Under the pieces are notes generated by a model. The model was not told the DNA's origin, ran no database searches, and was given only the letters and a program-made list of their open reading frames with translations. Both the position numbers and the translations under genes were made by a program. Below are positions 1 through 9,378 of a DNA stretch of 64,000 nucleotides, piece by piece (the first letter of the stretch is position 1; each line of letters begins with the position of its first letter). The stretch comes from Phlebotomus papatasi (lineage: Eukaryota > Arthropoda > Insecta > Diptera > Psychodidae): the NCBI RefSeq assembly GCF_024763615.1, contig NC_077223.1:100068627-100132626 (forward strand), in the 5' to 3' direction.

Positions 1-620
1 GGAAAACACCAGGGTTAATCCAGTGGTTTTCCCTTTGAGATATACCACGGGTAGACTCCCATGGAATCCGTGCGGAATACCAGTGGAAATTTCCAGCAGC
101 AATATCCAGTGGTAGTCCATGGGGTTTCCCAAGGGATTTTTCAGTGATACCCCCGGAAATTTCCACTGGTAATCCTCTGGTTTTCCACCATGGTTATATG
201 AGTGGAATGACAGTGGAAATTTCCAGGGTGATGAGTGGATATCACCATGGGTAGTCCAAGGGTTTTCCCGTAGAAAGTTCCAGGTGGAAAATTCCATCTT
301 TCAGATGGAAAATCCCAAAGGAATTCATGTGGAGTACCAGTGGAATATTCCAGTGTAAACATCCAGTGGAAGACCCTTGGTTCTCCCACGGTTATATACA
401 CTCATACACATGGTAATATCCACTGGTAATCCTGTGGTTTCTCACCACGGTTATATGAGTGAAACAACAGTGAAATTTTCCCTGGTGATGGATGGAAATC
501 ACCATGGGCACTCCGAAGGTTTTCCCATAGAAACTTCAAAGTGGTGAATTCCTACTTCCAGGTGGAAAATTCCAGAAGAATTTGTGTGGAGCACCATGGA
601 AAGTTCCAGTGTTCTATTTT
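1..620. repeat. Degenerate CCAGTGG/CCATGG-rich repeat
   Basis: This stretch is built from short related words such as CCAGTGGAAAT, CCATGG and GGTTTTCCC in both orientations, with no clean period. A longer block recurs with changes: the passage around 170-330 (TGGTAATCCTCTGGTTTTCC onward) resembles 420-600. The same vocabulary appears at 4030-4745, so these are two copies of one repeat family. It runs off the left edge. The open frame at 141-401 (-) consists only of these words and is not treated as a gene. Confidence 0.75.
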
Positions 621-739
621 ATTAAAAAAAAAAAAAGATTTCACTCTGCGATATGTCTATTTTAATATTAATCGAAAGAATTTATCACAACGGTCTCTGT
701 ATTTCAAATGTAATCGACGAGTCGATGGTGCGTTCGATG

Positions 740-988
740 AGTAAATAACGCCATTTCAGCGCACGCGCATTGCTCACGGATTTTTCTGGAAGTCGTAGTG
801 AATTCGTTCTTGTGCAGTTATTTGTGAAAAAAATACAATTAAAACTTTGAAAAACCAGTGACAAGTGTGCGGGATGAACAATAGAACTAGTTAAATAAAG
901 TGACACGGTTTTCAATGCGAAATAAAGAAATTTAGTGCGCGAAACACAAAAAAATCATCTTCTCCGTCTCATTCTTTGTGTTGACAAG
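740..988 (+). other. Possible untranslated first exon (5' end undefined)
   Basis: The sequence here is not repetitive, is less AT-rich than its surroundings, and ends in a strong splice donor (ACAAG|GTAAGA, exon end 988). No long frame is open, so it would be 5' untranslated sequence. A matching acceptor (TTTTATAG) is at 1901, just before the ATG-containing exon at 1925-2119, giving an intron of about 0.9 kb that contains a copy of the CCAGTGG-type repeat. The transcription start is not visible. Transcript data would decide; an unrelated donor-like sequence is the alternative. Confidence 0.35.
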
Positions 989-1083
989 GTAAGACGCCAT
1001 TTAGAAAAGAAAATACCGTCAAATCAACTTTGAGTCACAAGTTTTTCTTGAATATTTTCCAAATTAGTTGAGATATTTGAATA

Positions 1084-1279
1084 TCCAGTGGGTAATACCG
1101 CCACCGAGGCTGGTAGATTCCCATGGAAATTGCGTGACGCGTCAATACAAAATTACAATATACTTCACCAGTGGAATCCAAGGGGATTAAGGGTGGAATT
1201 CACCAAGTGGACACGTGGATAATTCCATTCTGTTACCAGTAGAATTTCCATTGGATCGCGCCGATTTTTCTTATATATT
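1084..1279 (+). repeat. Repeat block A, copy 1
   Basis: This block of about 190 bp recurs in the same orientation at 4556-4745. Shared landmarks are CACCGAGGCTGGTAGATTCC, ATTGCGTGACGCG and TTCCATTGGATCGCGCCG. Homology stops abruptly at TTTTTCTTATA on the right in both copies. It is the right-hand end of the CCAGTGG-rich repeat family. The open frame from 1215 begins inside it and then runs into AT-rich sequence, so I do not call it a gene. Confidence 0.8.
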
Positions 1280-1924
1280 CACAATTCAACAGCACATAAA
1301 ATCCATTTTATTGCTGTTTATTCGCTTTCCGGAAAGTCATGCAAAATTTTTTCTTGTATATTTTGTTGAAAATACCCAAGAAAGCTATAATGAACAAGAG
1401 ATTTTACCTACTTCCTCCAAAAATGCAAAGATTTTCTTAGATTTTTCTTATATATTTTGTAAAATATTCTCTTTTTTTTTAATTTTATTTTATTGTTCAG
1501 AAGATTTTTACTGCGCTTCCGCAGAAAACGTGAGATTTTTGGGATTTTCTTGTATATTTTGTTAAATATATTATAGACACCCATGTTGATAAGGAGGCTC
1601 ATACTGCTTCCCTTCTCTGGTAAATCTTACAACAAACACTTTTATCTTGGGTATTTCTGAAAATTTACAACACAATCCTAAGAATTTAGGGGATTTCCTT
1701 GTGAAAGTATGAAGAATAATCTGATCAGCGTTAGTATTTTGGGTACATTCAATAAAATGATCAAGGAAATCCTATACAATATCTACGATTTTCTGGAAGA
1801 AATAGGAGAGAAGCCCTGAGCAATGTGGGCTCCTTGTATAGAAATGGATTTGTATTATTTGTATAAACAAATAAAATAAATAAGCTTTTCATATTTTATA
1901 GACCATATTATACACGATAAGGCG

Positions 1925-2119
1925 ATGAAGTCCTGTGCCAAAATAGTCGGTCAAATCAAAGACAGCAATAAGCCATGCAGAAAGCGTAAGAAGGCAACGC
2001 CAGCAATTCCATTACCAAAGAACACTTCAGCAGTACCTGGGCCATATACTCAGCGAGATTTGAAATCGTCTGAATCTACTCATACATCTATCTATCGTCT
2101 AAATCGTAAGCTGTGTAAG
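1925..2119 (+). CDS. Putative first coding exon of an unrecognised gene (partial)
   Basis: The exon would run from 1902 (acceptor TTTTATAG just before) to 2119 (donor AAG|GTGAGT). From the ATG at 1925 the frame stays open for exactly 65 codons to the donor, so it ends in phase 0. The peptide is basic, with a CRKRKK cluster near residues 18-23 that could act as a nuclear localisation signal, and it is rich in Lys, Pro, Ser and Thr. No family is recognised. Base composition and splice sites look gene-like, and repeats begin on both sides. Reading through the donor gives only seven more codons before a stop. The next exon is not certain; 22146-22342 is a phase-compatible candidate. Neighbouring introns are filled with transposons. 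Confidence 0.45.
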
Positions 2120-2441
2120 GTGAGTGTCTTTAATAATTTGTAGTCTACCAAATTATAAAAAAAACATACAATAGCACTATTGTAGTAAATTAAAGTAGCG
2201 TGTGCACGATGAATTTTCGATTCGTATGATATGCAGTCAAATTCAGAAGGATTCGGACTTCGTTTTTTTTCGTCGATGTCATTTTTTCGCCACTAGCTTA
2301 TCGACGCCTCCGGACCTGTCGATTTGTACTTTCGAAGTGAAATTAAGTGAACATTTTGATTTTTTTTTTAGTAAGTATCCTTTTTCCTATTTTACTCTAC
2401 TAAATACTCTTTTACTCTTTAATATATACCTTTTTTATAGA

Positions 2442-2540
2442 TAGATAGATAGATTTATTTTCTCTTAAAACATCTGCGGCTGCCACCGACTTCAAGACCG
2501 ACCTCATCGGGCAAGACGGCAGAAAATCCCGAATCACTCG
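2442..2540 (-). repeat. 3' tail of a LINE/SINE-type retroelement, minus strand
   Basis: Read on the minus strand, the block passes through a GC-richer stretch containing GTCGGTGGCAGCCGC and ends in AGAAAATAAATC followed by an (ATCT)n tail. Two other copies, at 26600-26722 and at 35800-35918 continued at 38851-38915, share the core GGNGGCNGCCGC, the AATAAA and a short tandem tail. This is a family of non-LTR-type 3' ends. The autonomous source is not present. Confidence 0.5.
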
Positions 2541-2626
2541 TTGTATAGGCCATATTTATTTTCATATTCATCATTAGACAACATATGAATGTGTTTTGAG
2601 AAGCTTTGCAGATGGAAAGAGGTGGG

Positions 2627-3080
2627 TTCCAGCATTATTCTTTTTTTATGGAGCTTGGTCTATAAAAACAAAAAGAGGAATGGTTTCATAACCTATAAAA
2701 CTTAGGCTGCTCCCCATCGAACCGGCAAACATCATCAACGTACTAAAACAAGGTCCCGGAAACACAACGATCATCTTTTCAAAGGATTCCAATTCTAAGG
2801 CTGTGGGAAAGATGTTTAACCTGTCCTGCAGTCCGGAAGATTGAGAAATACTGGGTAATTTTGAAGACAAATCTCAGGAAGCAGGCCAGACAGCCGAAAA
2901 TTCGGCGGATTTTGCGAGGAAGTGGAAGAAAACGATCCATTATCGTGGAAAGGGCTTTGTCGTCAACTCCTTAATGAAGGGAATATTAAAAAAAAATGCG
3001 GCGAGAAGCCATTGGTCTAAAAAAGAACCAAAATTTCAGAGAAATCCCAATAAAATTATATTTCCGTAAATATTTGTATT
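2627..3080 (+). pseudogene. Decayed Tc1/mariner-superfamily transposase (C-terminal part)
   Basis: Conceptual translation across several frames gives fragments in the order expected for an IS630/Tc1/mariner DDE transposase. First comes a degenerate FSKDSNSK-type segment where the second catalytic Asp region (usually QQDNxPxH) belongs. About 25 residues on is CPAVRKIEKYWVILKTNLRK, which matches the CPxVRPIExFW(A)xLK motif that carries the last acidic residue in mariner-like families. Downstream is a VNSLMKGILKK-like segment, where such proteins usually have a Q-x-L-M-x-G motif. Frameshifts and stops interrupt it, so it is dead. The exact family (maT/DD37D-type or related) is inference from the CPxVRPIE motif. 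Terminal inverted repeats were not found. Confidence 0.6.
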
Positions 3081-3130
3081 TTTTATATGTTGTGGGTAAT
3101 TTTTCAGAGCCATTATTCAATGGAATATTT

Positions 3131-3393
3131 GGCACTCAATGGGTCAAGTGGTAGAGCACTCGCTCTATGATGCAAGTGTCCCGGTTTCGAATCCCCTTTA
3201 GGTCACCAGGAAGTTTTCTGGCGTTAAAGGTGTTCGGATTGCATCCAGTGAGCTTCACTGCACTTGACTCCACGGGGCATGGAACTGGCAACCTCATCCC
3301 GTACAAGAAAAAATAATATAGCATGTCTAGAAATCTCCTTGCGGGAAGGCCCAGTTCCTTCATGGAATGTCGCGCCAGCATTATTTATTATTA
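3131..3393 (+). mobile_element. tRNA-derived SINE (SINE-1)
   Basis: The head resembles a tRNA, with an A box (GGGTCAAGTGGTAGAGCA, 3141-3158) and a B box (GGTTTCGAATCCC, 3183-3195). A body without homology follows, and the 3' end is AT-rich (GCATTATTTATTATTA). Similar sequence flanks both sides (TCAATGGAATATT before, TCAATGGGGAATTT after), a plausible decayed target duplication. The tRNA-like part cannot form a proper cloverleaf acceptor stem, so it is not a functional tRNA gene. Confidence 0.65.
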
Positions 3394-4029
3394 GTCAATG
3401 GGGAATTTCAGCGTGCACATTTATTTACGTAAATTAGCTAGGCATACCTATCTCTAAAAATCAAGTCATGCTCATGAAAATTTGGATGAGTGGCTAGTAA
3501 CGGTTACTTTTTTTCAACTTTTCTTTCTAGGTGATCAACGATTCCTGCTTCTTTTGTAATTCATTATAATGTAAATAATTTTTCAATCACGTCAATATTT
3601 TTTATATATGTATCTGAACATTAAATTAATTTGAAGTTTAATTAGATTTTTTTTTTAAATTAAATGTATTATTTTTTTTTTAATTTTATTAAAAAAGTGA
3701 AGTTAATACATGAAATAAAATGTTCTCTGCTATATATGACCAGTGTTATTACTTTAGTCTCAAGCTTGAACGATAATCTGAAGTACAAAAATTGCCTGAA
3801 CGCTTACAGAAAAGTATATTCTTTAATAGAATGGAGATATTTCATTAGGCATAAAAAAAAGAAGGTCGCATAGAATTGACATGTCAACTCCAAGAGATTC
3901 TTAGTATCATCGATATGACAATACTTTCGCCGCATTCGAAGAGTATAGTGCTAAAAGAGGATCTTCTGTTGCATCGCCATCGCTCTCTTCCAGCACCAAG
4001 TCATCAAGAGGAAACATTTCTTAACATCC

Positions 4030-4555
4030 ATGAATTGCCAACGCAATGGTCTGCCAGTGGAATGACATGGTACAGCTCTTACCATGTGGATTCCATTGGT
4101 ATCCCATGCGAAAATACCGGCTGGTTTTCCGAGATCGCCCATGGAGTGCCAGTGGAGTACCAGTGGAAATTACCCCTCCCAGGTACGGAACTTACCACAG
4201 GAATTCCCTTGGTGTCCCATGGGAAAATACCGGCTGGTTTTCCGAGATCGCCCATGGAGTGCCAGTGGAGTACCAGTGGAAATTACCCCTCCCAGGTACG
4301 GAACTTACCACAGGAATTCCCTTGGTGTCCCATGGGAAAATACCGGCTGGTTTTCCGAGATCACCCATGGAGTGCCAGTGGAGTACCAGTGGAAATTACC
4401 CCTCTCAGGTACGGAAGTTACCACAGGAATTCCCTTGGTGTCCCATGGGAAAATACCGGCCAATTTTCCGAGAGTACTCATGGATTTCCCATAGAGTACC
4501 AGTGGAAATTACCATGCGGCAGCTTTAGAATTTCAACGGGAATGCCCATGGATTT
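4030..4555 (+). repeat. 113-bp tandem array, about four units
   Basis: The landmark CGGCTGGTTTTCCGAGAT begins at 4118, 4231 and 4344, and a variant begins at 4457, giving an exact 113-bp period. Units contain CCAGTGGAGTACCAGTGG, CCCATGGGAAAATACCGG and GGAATTCCCTTGGTGTCC. Because 113 is not divisible by three and the unit has no stop in any plus frame, all three plus-strand frames stay open across the array (jointly 4084-4494; the longest is 290 codons, 3876-4748). The same peptide blocks therefore appear in rotated order in each frame. This is best read as a repeat that lacks stops, not a protein gene. Confidence 0.9.
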
Positions 4556-4745
4556 CCACTGGATAACACCACCACCGAGGCTGGTAGATTCCCATGGAAA
4601 TTGCGTGACGCGCCAATGCAAAATTACAATGTACTTCTACAGGGGAATCCAGGGGGATAAAGGGTGGATTTCACCAAGTGGACACGTGGAACATTCCATT
4701 CTGTTACCAATGGAATTTCCATTGGATCGCGCCGGATTTTTCTTA
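4556..4745 (+). repeat. Repeat block A, copy 2
   Basis: This is the direct copy of 1084-1279, with the same landmarks (CACCGAGGCTGGTAGATTCC, GCGTGACGCG, GGATCGCGCCGG). It follows the 113-bp array directly, which suggests the natural order of the family is internal array then block A. The two copies are about 3.5 kb apart in the same orientation. Homology ends at TTTTTCTTATA. Confidence 0.8.
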
Positions 4746-4974
4746 TAGGGCAAGATTGGTTAAGCTTCAATTTGGTTGTACAACACTGTTACAAATTCTG
4801 AAGCAGTCCTTAACCAATTTTCAAAGAAAAAAAAAGATCAAAAAATTAAGCAAAGTAATGGTAGGGTCGGAGGAACGTCTGTTCGACAGGGAACCGCTAT
4901 TGACACTTTTGTCAAATTGTTGAAAATTATTTAATGTATCTGGTAAAATATAATATAACGTTTTTTCTATAATA

Positions 4975-6046
4975 TAGGGGAAGTGCTTATAATTTTGGAC
5001 AGTCTGCATATAAGCATCGATATCCTAAGTTTGAAGTGCCATATTTTCAATACTAATTGACTTTTCTTGTTACTCTCTTTTCAGAAGGATTGTTTAGAAA
5101 CTTGGCAAGCTATTTATCATCTCATTTTTACTAAAATTAGTTTTAATACGTTTAAAAATGAATTGATATGTAGAGGTGAATTTGACTCTTATTTTGGACA
5201 ACTTGGTTATTAATTTTTACAACTTGTCTGTAAATTTGGACAGATAATCCGCTTCAACAGGATGCCCATTGTTCTTCATTTTATGAACCAATCTTACCAA
5301 GTCCTCTTCCTGGTCATGTAAGGGAAACGTGGAATGTCACAAGAAGCCCAGAAACTTTCCATATCATTCATTAAAGTGAGTTGACTTCGGTACTCCAAGT
5401 ACGTGCGGATTCGCTCATTCCCTGCCCTTTCCGGGAGCCTTTCAAGGCATTTCTCACTGCATCTCTTTCGCAGAGATGATGCTCCTTCATTTCTCCAGGC
5501 ATTTGTCCAACCTAGTCATCACAAAAGCTAAAACTTCACGAAATTTCGTGAGAAAAACACCTGTCCAAAATAAGAATCATCACCTCACTGGTGAATGTCT
5601 TAAAAAATTTCCCATTTTTCACATGAAAAATATAATTCACAAGGCAAATCTCACTTCAGGTCAAATGTACAAATCATCAGTAACGTGAATCAACACAATA
5701 TTCAATGAATATTCAATAATATCACTCAAAAACAGCGAACAAACTTTGTTAGTACTTCACCAAATCTAAATAAGACTGAAGTAAGCCACGAAGTTCTGTC
5801 ATATTTCTCGTAAGCAATTGCTCACATTGAATTTTCAACAAAGCAATTTCAACTCAAAACATATTCAAATTTTAACGTATTTAGTGTTAAAATATTCCAA
5901 AAAGGACAAATATTTAGATAGAATTCATTATTCATCAAGTATTGGAATAAAAATCCATCATTTTAATCAATTTATTTTTAGTGTCCAATGTTATCCTCAA
6001 AGTGTCCAAAATAAGAAACTGGACAAAATTAGAAGCATTTCCCCTA
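4975..6046. mobile_element. TA-flanked TAGGG element, TTTGGACA family, copy 1
   Basis: It is bounded by TA and has inverted termini TAGGGGAAGTGCTTATAAT at the left and, in reverse complement, TAGGGGAAATGCTTCTAAT at the right. Inside, the word TTTGGACA recurs about nine times in both orientations: next to each end, around 5208-5247, at 5507, at 5566 and again near the right end. A second copy at 47718-48789 has exactly the same length (1072 bp) and orientation. The interior carries a 39-codon remnant of a transposase start on the minus strand (5371-5490). I interpret it as a non-autonomous relative of pogo-type elements. Confidence 0.85.
5371..5490 (-). pseudogene. Pogo-type transposase N-terminal remnant (psq-like helix-turn-helix)
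   Basis: The frame from the ATG at 5490 encodes 39 residues and then stops. The core ERDAVRNALKGSRKG, followed by SESART, fits the pipsqueak-type helix-turn-helix found at the N terminus of pogo-like transposases, whose usual form is roughly (M)xxALxxVRxGKxSxxxAAxxF. The equivalent frame is also present at 48111-48230 without the ATG, and relatives lie at 43770-43862, 32174-32280 and 46972-47061. No catalytic domain follows inside the element, so it cannot make an active transposase. The assignment rests on motif pattern by eye; a profile search would test it. Confidence 0.5.
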
Positions 6047-6189
6047 CCTTTTACTATAAACAGAGATGTTAAAATTTCATATCCCAAATGGTACAGAGTA
6101 GGGTGTCAATAAGTGCTGACACGAGTTCTTAAAGTGTCAATAGACGTTCCTTTCACCCTATTAAAATTAGAAATCAAAATTATAAATTA

Positions 6190-7094
6190 TAGGGGAGACT
6201 GGGGCAAAAAGTCACAAAATGGATATTTTATTTTTTTTACAAGCTCCCCGAGCACCTCCAAAATTTCTAATTAGCACAGTTTTATAGGAAATTTACCGCT
6301 CCACAACTCTGTGAAAGTTATTTTCTTCTATTTTGTAAGGAAATATATTTATCGAGCCGCTTTCTAAAAGGTAATTTTATGATCATTCTCAAAAATGCTG
6401 GGGCAAATAGTATCAGGCGTGAGATACTATCACTTTTTGTTTCGCTTTATTACGGGATTCCGTAAATTTAAGTAAAATACCTAGATGACATATTATCATA
6501 GAAAATTTATTCTTCTACATCTTTGTAAAACGCCGTTTTCTCTATCTGAGCGAGAAAAGTGCATTTTAAGCTATTTTCCAAAAAACGCACAAAATACTGC
6601 AAATCGTTTGACCAATGCAAACAACAAGAGGCGACACATAGCATTATCGTTTCTTTTCACCGTTTGACATCAGAAATTGTTTCGATTTTTGTTACTTTTT
6701 GCTCCATAGCTTTTGTTACTTTTTACCCCAAGTGGTCGTTTTCAATAAAAGGATTTCTGGAGAAAAGAATCTTTGCAAAATTCTAGAATAGATAGCGGAT
6801 TCGTATTCAAAGAATATCCAGATAGTTTGGGAAATATTCACCAGTGCATCAAATTTAATATAAGTAGCTAATAATTGATATCTTCTGTTAGGAAAATATT
6901 TGAAAAATGGGGCTAAAACTTTCGATATTTTTTATTTTCTAAATTCCTTGTTCAAATTCTAACAAACTTACGACATTAAAGAAGACCTATGGAGGCTATC
7001 TATGGAAAAAATTTTAAGCCGCTATCTTATTTATCTTGGAAGATATTGAATTTTAAAATTTTCGATTTGTGACTTTTTGCCCCAGTCTCCCCTA
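6190..7094. mobile_element. TA-flanked TAGGG element, GGGGCAAAAAGTCAC family
   Basis: Termini are near-perfect inverted repeats: TAGGGGAGACTGGGGCAAAA at the left and TTTTGCCCCAGTCTCCCCTA at the right, continuing inwards with AGTCACAAA. Variants of the GGGGCAAAAAGT word recur inside at about 6400 (GGGGCAAATAGTATC) and, in reverse, at about 6689-6728 (ACTTTTTGCTCC, ACTTTTTACCCC). It is 905 bp with no convincing coding frame. It abuts other elements on both sides. Confidence 0.85.
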
Positions 7095-7118
7095 ATCTTA
7101 CAGGAAAACTGTTACAGT

Positions 7119-7410
7119 TGTAGGAGAAGGCTTTCAAACTTCCAATGACGGATATTTTGTACCATTCGAAAGAAATTTTTGTACCACTTTGTAAAAGAAA
7201 TAATAGGGTAGTACAGAAGAAACTAAGATTATTTGTGAAGATTGGAGTCAATCAAAAATACCGATGTTGAAAATGTAAGAACTATGTATTTTCTAGAAGA
7301 TCCATAACGGACGCTTATAAAGAATTATTATAAAGTTGTAGGAGAAGGCTTTCAATCTTCGAATGACGGATGTTCCGCACGACTCGATATTTCCTGTGTT
7401 CTATAGTTAG
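7119..7410 (+). repeat. Direct duplication of a TAGGAGAAGGCTTTCA terminus
   Basis: TGTAGGAGAAGGCTTTCAA followed by (C/G)AATGACGGAT occurs at about 7119 and again 218 bp later at about 7337, in the same orientation. The same terminus forms both ends of the inverted-repeat element at 46438-46657. This stretch is probably a tandemly duplicated or damaged relative of that element. Confidence 0.6.
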
Positions 7411-8718
7411 TAGGGGAGACCGGGGTACCTATAGCCAGGGGTAGAAGTAGACAGTGGATTTTTCTCGTTTTTCTTAAAATGTCCATCGAGCAAAGTATTT
7501 TTTAATGAAAGTAGGAACACATCCCCATATTTCCAGAAATATTTATAACTCTGATCCTGTTATCCTACAATTTAGAAGCATTTTTATAAAATGGGTATAA
7601 AATTGTAATTTTGATGGTACAGTTTTTAGATCAGCATTTGGTTTTCTGAGTTTCTAGTCAAGATTTCATAGTTTTACCTCGTTTCTGGTTTAATAAACCT
7701 AATTAAAAAATATTTTTCACTTGGATAATAATTATCCAATTTTTTAAATAAGATGATGAACACTGAAACAGCCCTCGGGGCAATTGTAGCCACTCTTCTA
7801 TGGCGGGATAAAACTATCAATGATTTTTCGCTAATATATGGATAATTGTTAAATAAGAAAGTACTATTGATATTCCAAACAATATTGCCATTCGGATGAA
7901 AAATTTGTGAAATAGATTTTTTCAGGATATTTTCATCTATTTTACCGTAATTACAAAAATGCCTTTTTATTTAGGTTTAAATGACATATTTAGCATCAGT
8001 GGGCTTCAGTGTATCAAGCGAAACAATATTTGGTAAGGGAAGAGCACCCCGGATCGGAATGTTAAGAGACATGCTCGATATTTAGTTGAAAATATAAGCC
8101 TCAAAATACTATTTGGTATTTTTGTTTATACTAATCGGTATATTAGTTATCCAGTTAACTATATTTGTGCATTTGAATTTTGAATTTTTACAATAATTTG
8201 ATAATAAATAGGCGTAATTGCAACTATAGTACTTTGTACCTCGGATCGTCACGAAGTGTCTCACGAAAAATTGATTTTATAAATAAAATCTGAGCTAATG
8301 CGCTGAATTCTTTTGAGAGTAAAATGGTAAAAAGTTACTAATATTTTTTAAAAATTCATTTGAATTGGTGCAACAATATTGTAATAACCTGACGATCCGA
8401 GAAACACTGCCGATCGCTGGTACTCTTCCCTTATCTCCAGTTTGAAATCTCGTCTGGAAACTGGTGGCAATTAGTACCCCAAAAGTGGCTGTATCTACCC
8501 AGGCCGGGGCAGGTGTAGCCAATGTATCATACTTTTTTCATTATCCTCTCTAGAAAAAGGTAAGGATTTTAGAACTTTGAACTACACGGTTTTATACAGC
8601 CAATATCCTAAGGCTACTTATAAAACATAATAATATTAGACAAACCTTAACATTTTTTCACAAATCATACGCAAAAAAAAGCCTCATTTGCTGGCTAAAA
8701 GTACCCCGGTCTCCCCTA
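7411..8718. mobile_element. TA-flanked TAGGG element, GGGGTA...TAGCCA family
   Basis: Ends are TAGGGGAGACCGGGGTAC at the left and GTACCCCGGTCTCCCCTA at the right. The word GGGGYANNNNTAGCCA is iterated: at 7424, directly followed by a variant 16 bp later (GGGGTAGAAGTAGACA), at about 7776 (GGGGCAATTGTAGCCA), at about 8503 (GGGGCAGGTGTAGCCA), and reversed near 8470-8500 and at the right end. It is the longest member here (1308 bp). The frame at 8295-8522 (-) is not recognised and probably consists of these words. Confidence 0.85.
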
Positions 8719-8790
8719 CAGGTGACAAATTCTAAAAACTCTGCAAATCCTGCAGAGGCACTCCTTTCATTCAACATATAATGACCACCG

Positions 8791-8919
8791 CACAATAACT
8801 TTTGTTTTATAAACATGCTTTCAAAATTTTCCATGAGAATGAGCGAGATGACTAGATCTAGATCTCACTCACTCTCACTGAAATGTCAAAAACATGTTTA
8901 CTAAACAAAAATTATTGTG
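8791..8919. mobile_element. Small inverted-repeat element upstream of the BTB gene
   Basis: CACAATAACTTTTGTTT at the left pairs with AAACAAAAATTATTGTG at the right, and the inverted repeat continues to about 27 bp per arm (ATAAACATG/CATGTTTAC) with few mismatches. The centre contains GATCTAGATC and repeated CACT motifs. It lies about 0.4 kb upstream of the BTB gene's candidate 5' intron, so it could affect that promoter, though nothing shows this. Confidence 0.6.
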
Positions 8920-9314
8920 TGTTGGGCATAAAGCAATCCAGAACACAAGCCACAATTCAAGCCGAACACTTGAGTTTTTTCTCTATCTATGAAGAATTCT
9001 TAATCGACACTTGAGTGATTTTTATCTTACTCTTTTTATTTATTCTGAGAATGGGTATATTTTTATTAATATGCGTATCTTATCATTTATTTGATGTTAT
9101 TTTTCTTGTTATGTTTATCTTATCGCACTTCCGTTCAATAATTTGTAACCTAGTGTATTATTTTAAAGTGAATCAGTTTCGAAATAGCCTTTGGGTGATT
9201 AAAAGTAAAACAGAAATTACTGAAAGAATTAGTATTGTGAGACTACTGGTATCTACTTTAAAATTTTAGTTTGCGAAAGTGCGTTAAAAATTGATTTAAA
9301 AATCTATTAAATAA

Positions 9315-9377
9315 GTGAGTCTTCTTAAATCACACTAAAAAAAACTGCACAAATCTATTAAATAAATTTTTTATCAG
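9315..9377 (+). other. Candidate 63-nt intron in the BTB gene 5' untranslated region
   Basis: A strong donor (AATAA|GTGAGT at 9315) and an acceptor (ATTTTTTATCAG ending at 9377) bracket 63 AT-rich bases. This is a common length for small insect introns. The acceptor is one base before the ATG at 9379. No coding frame leads into the donor, so the upstream exon would be untranslated. The bases at 8935-9314 would then hold the promoter and leader, but no clear TATA or initiator element was found. Confidence 0.5.
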
Positions 9378-9378
9378 T

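Noticed and set aside
1215..1565. A 116-codon frame
   Set aside because: It starts inside repeat block A and continues through T-rich DNA; the Phe/Leu/Ile-rich peptide follows base composition.
1084..4745. The two block A copies as LTRs of a 3.6-kb retrotransposon
   Set aside because: They lack TG...CA ends and target duplications, the right flanks differ, and the sequence between holds unrelated SINE and mariner remnants.
3876..4748. A 290-codon open frame as a real protein gene
   Set aside because: It is made of the 113-bp tandem unit, the other two plus frames are equally open and encode the same blocks, and no domain is seen.
8840..8870. A microRNA resembling miR-279 (TGACTAGATC at about 8850)
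   Set aside because: Only ten bases match, and the site is the centre of a small inverted-repeat element rather than a typical precursor.
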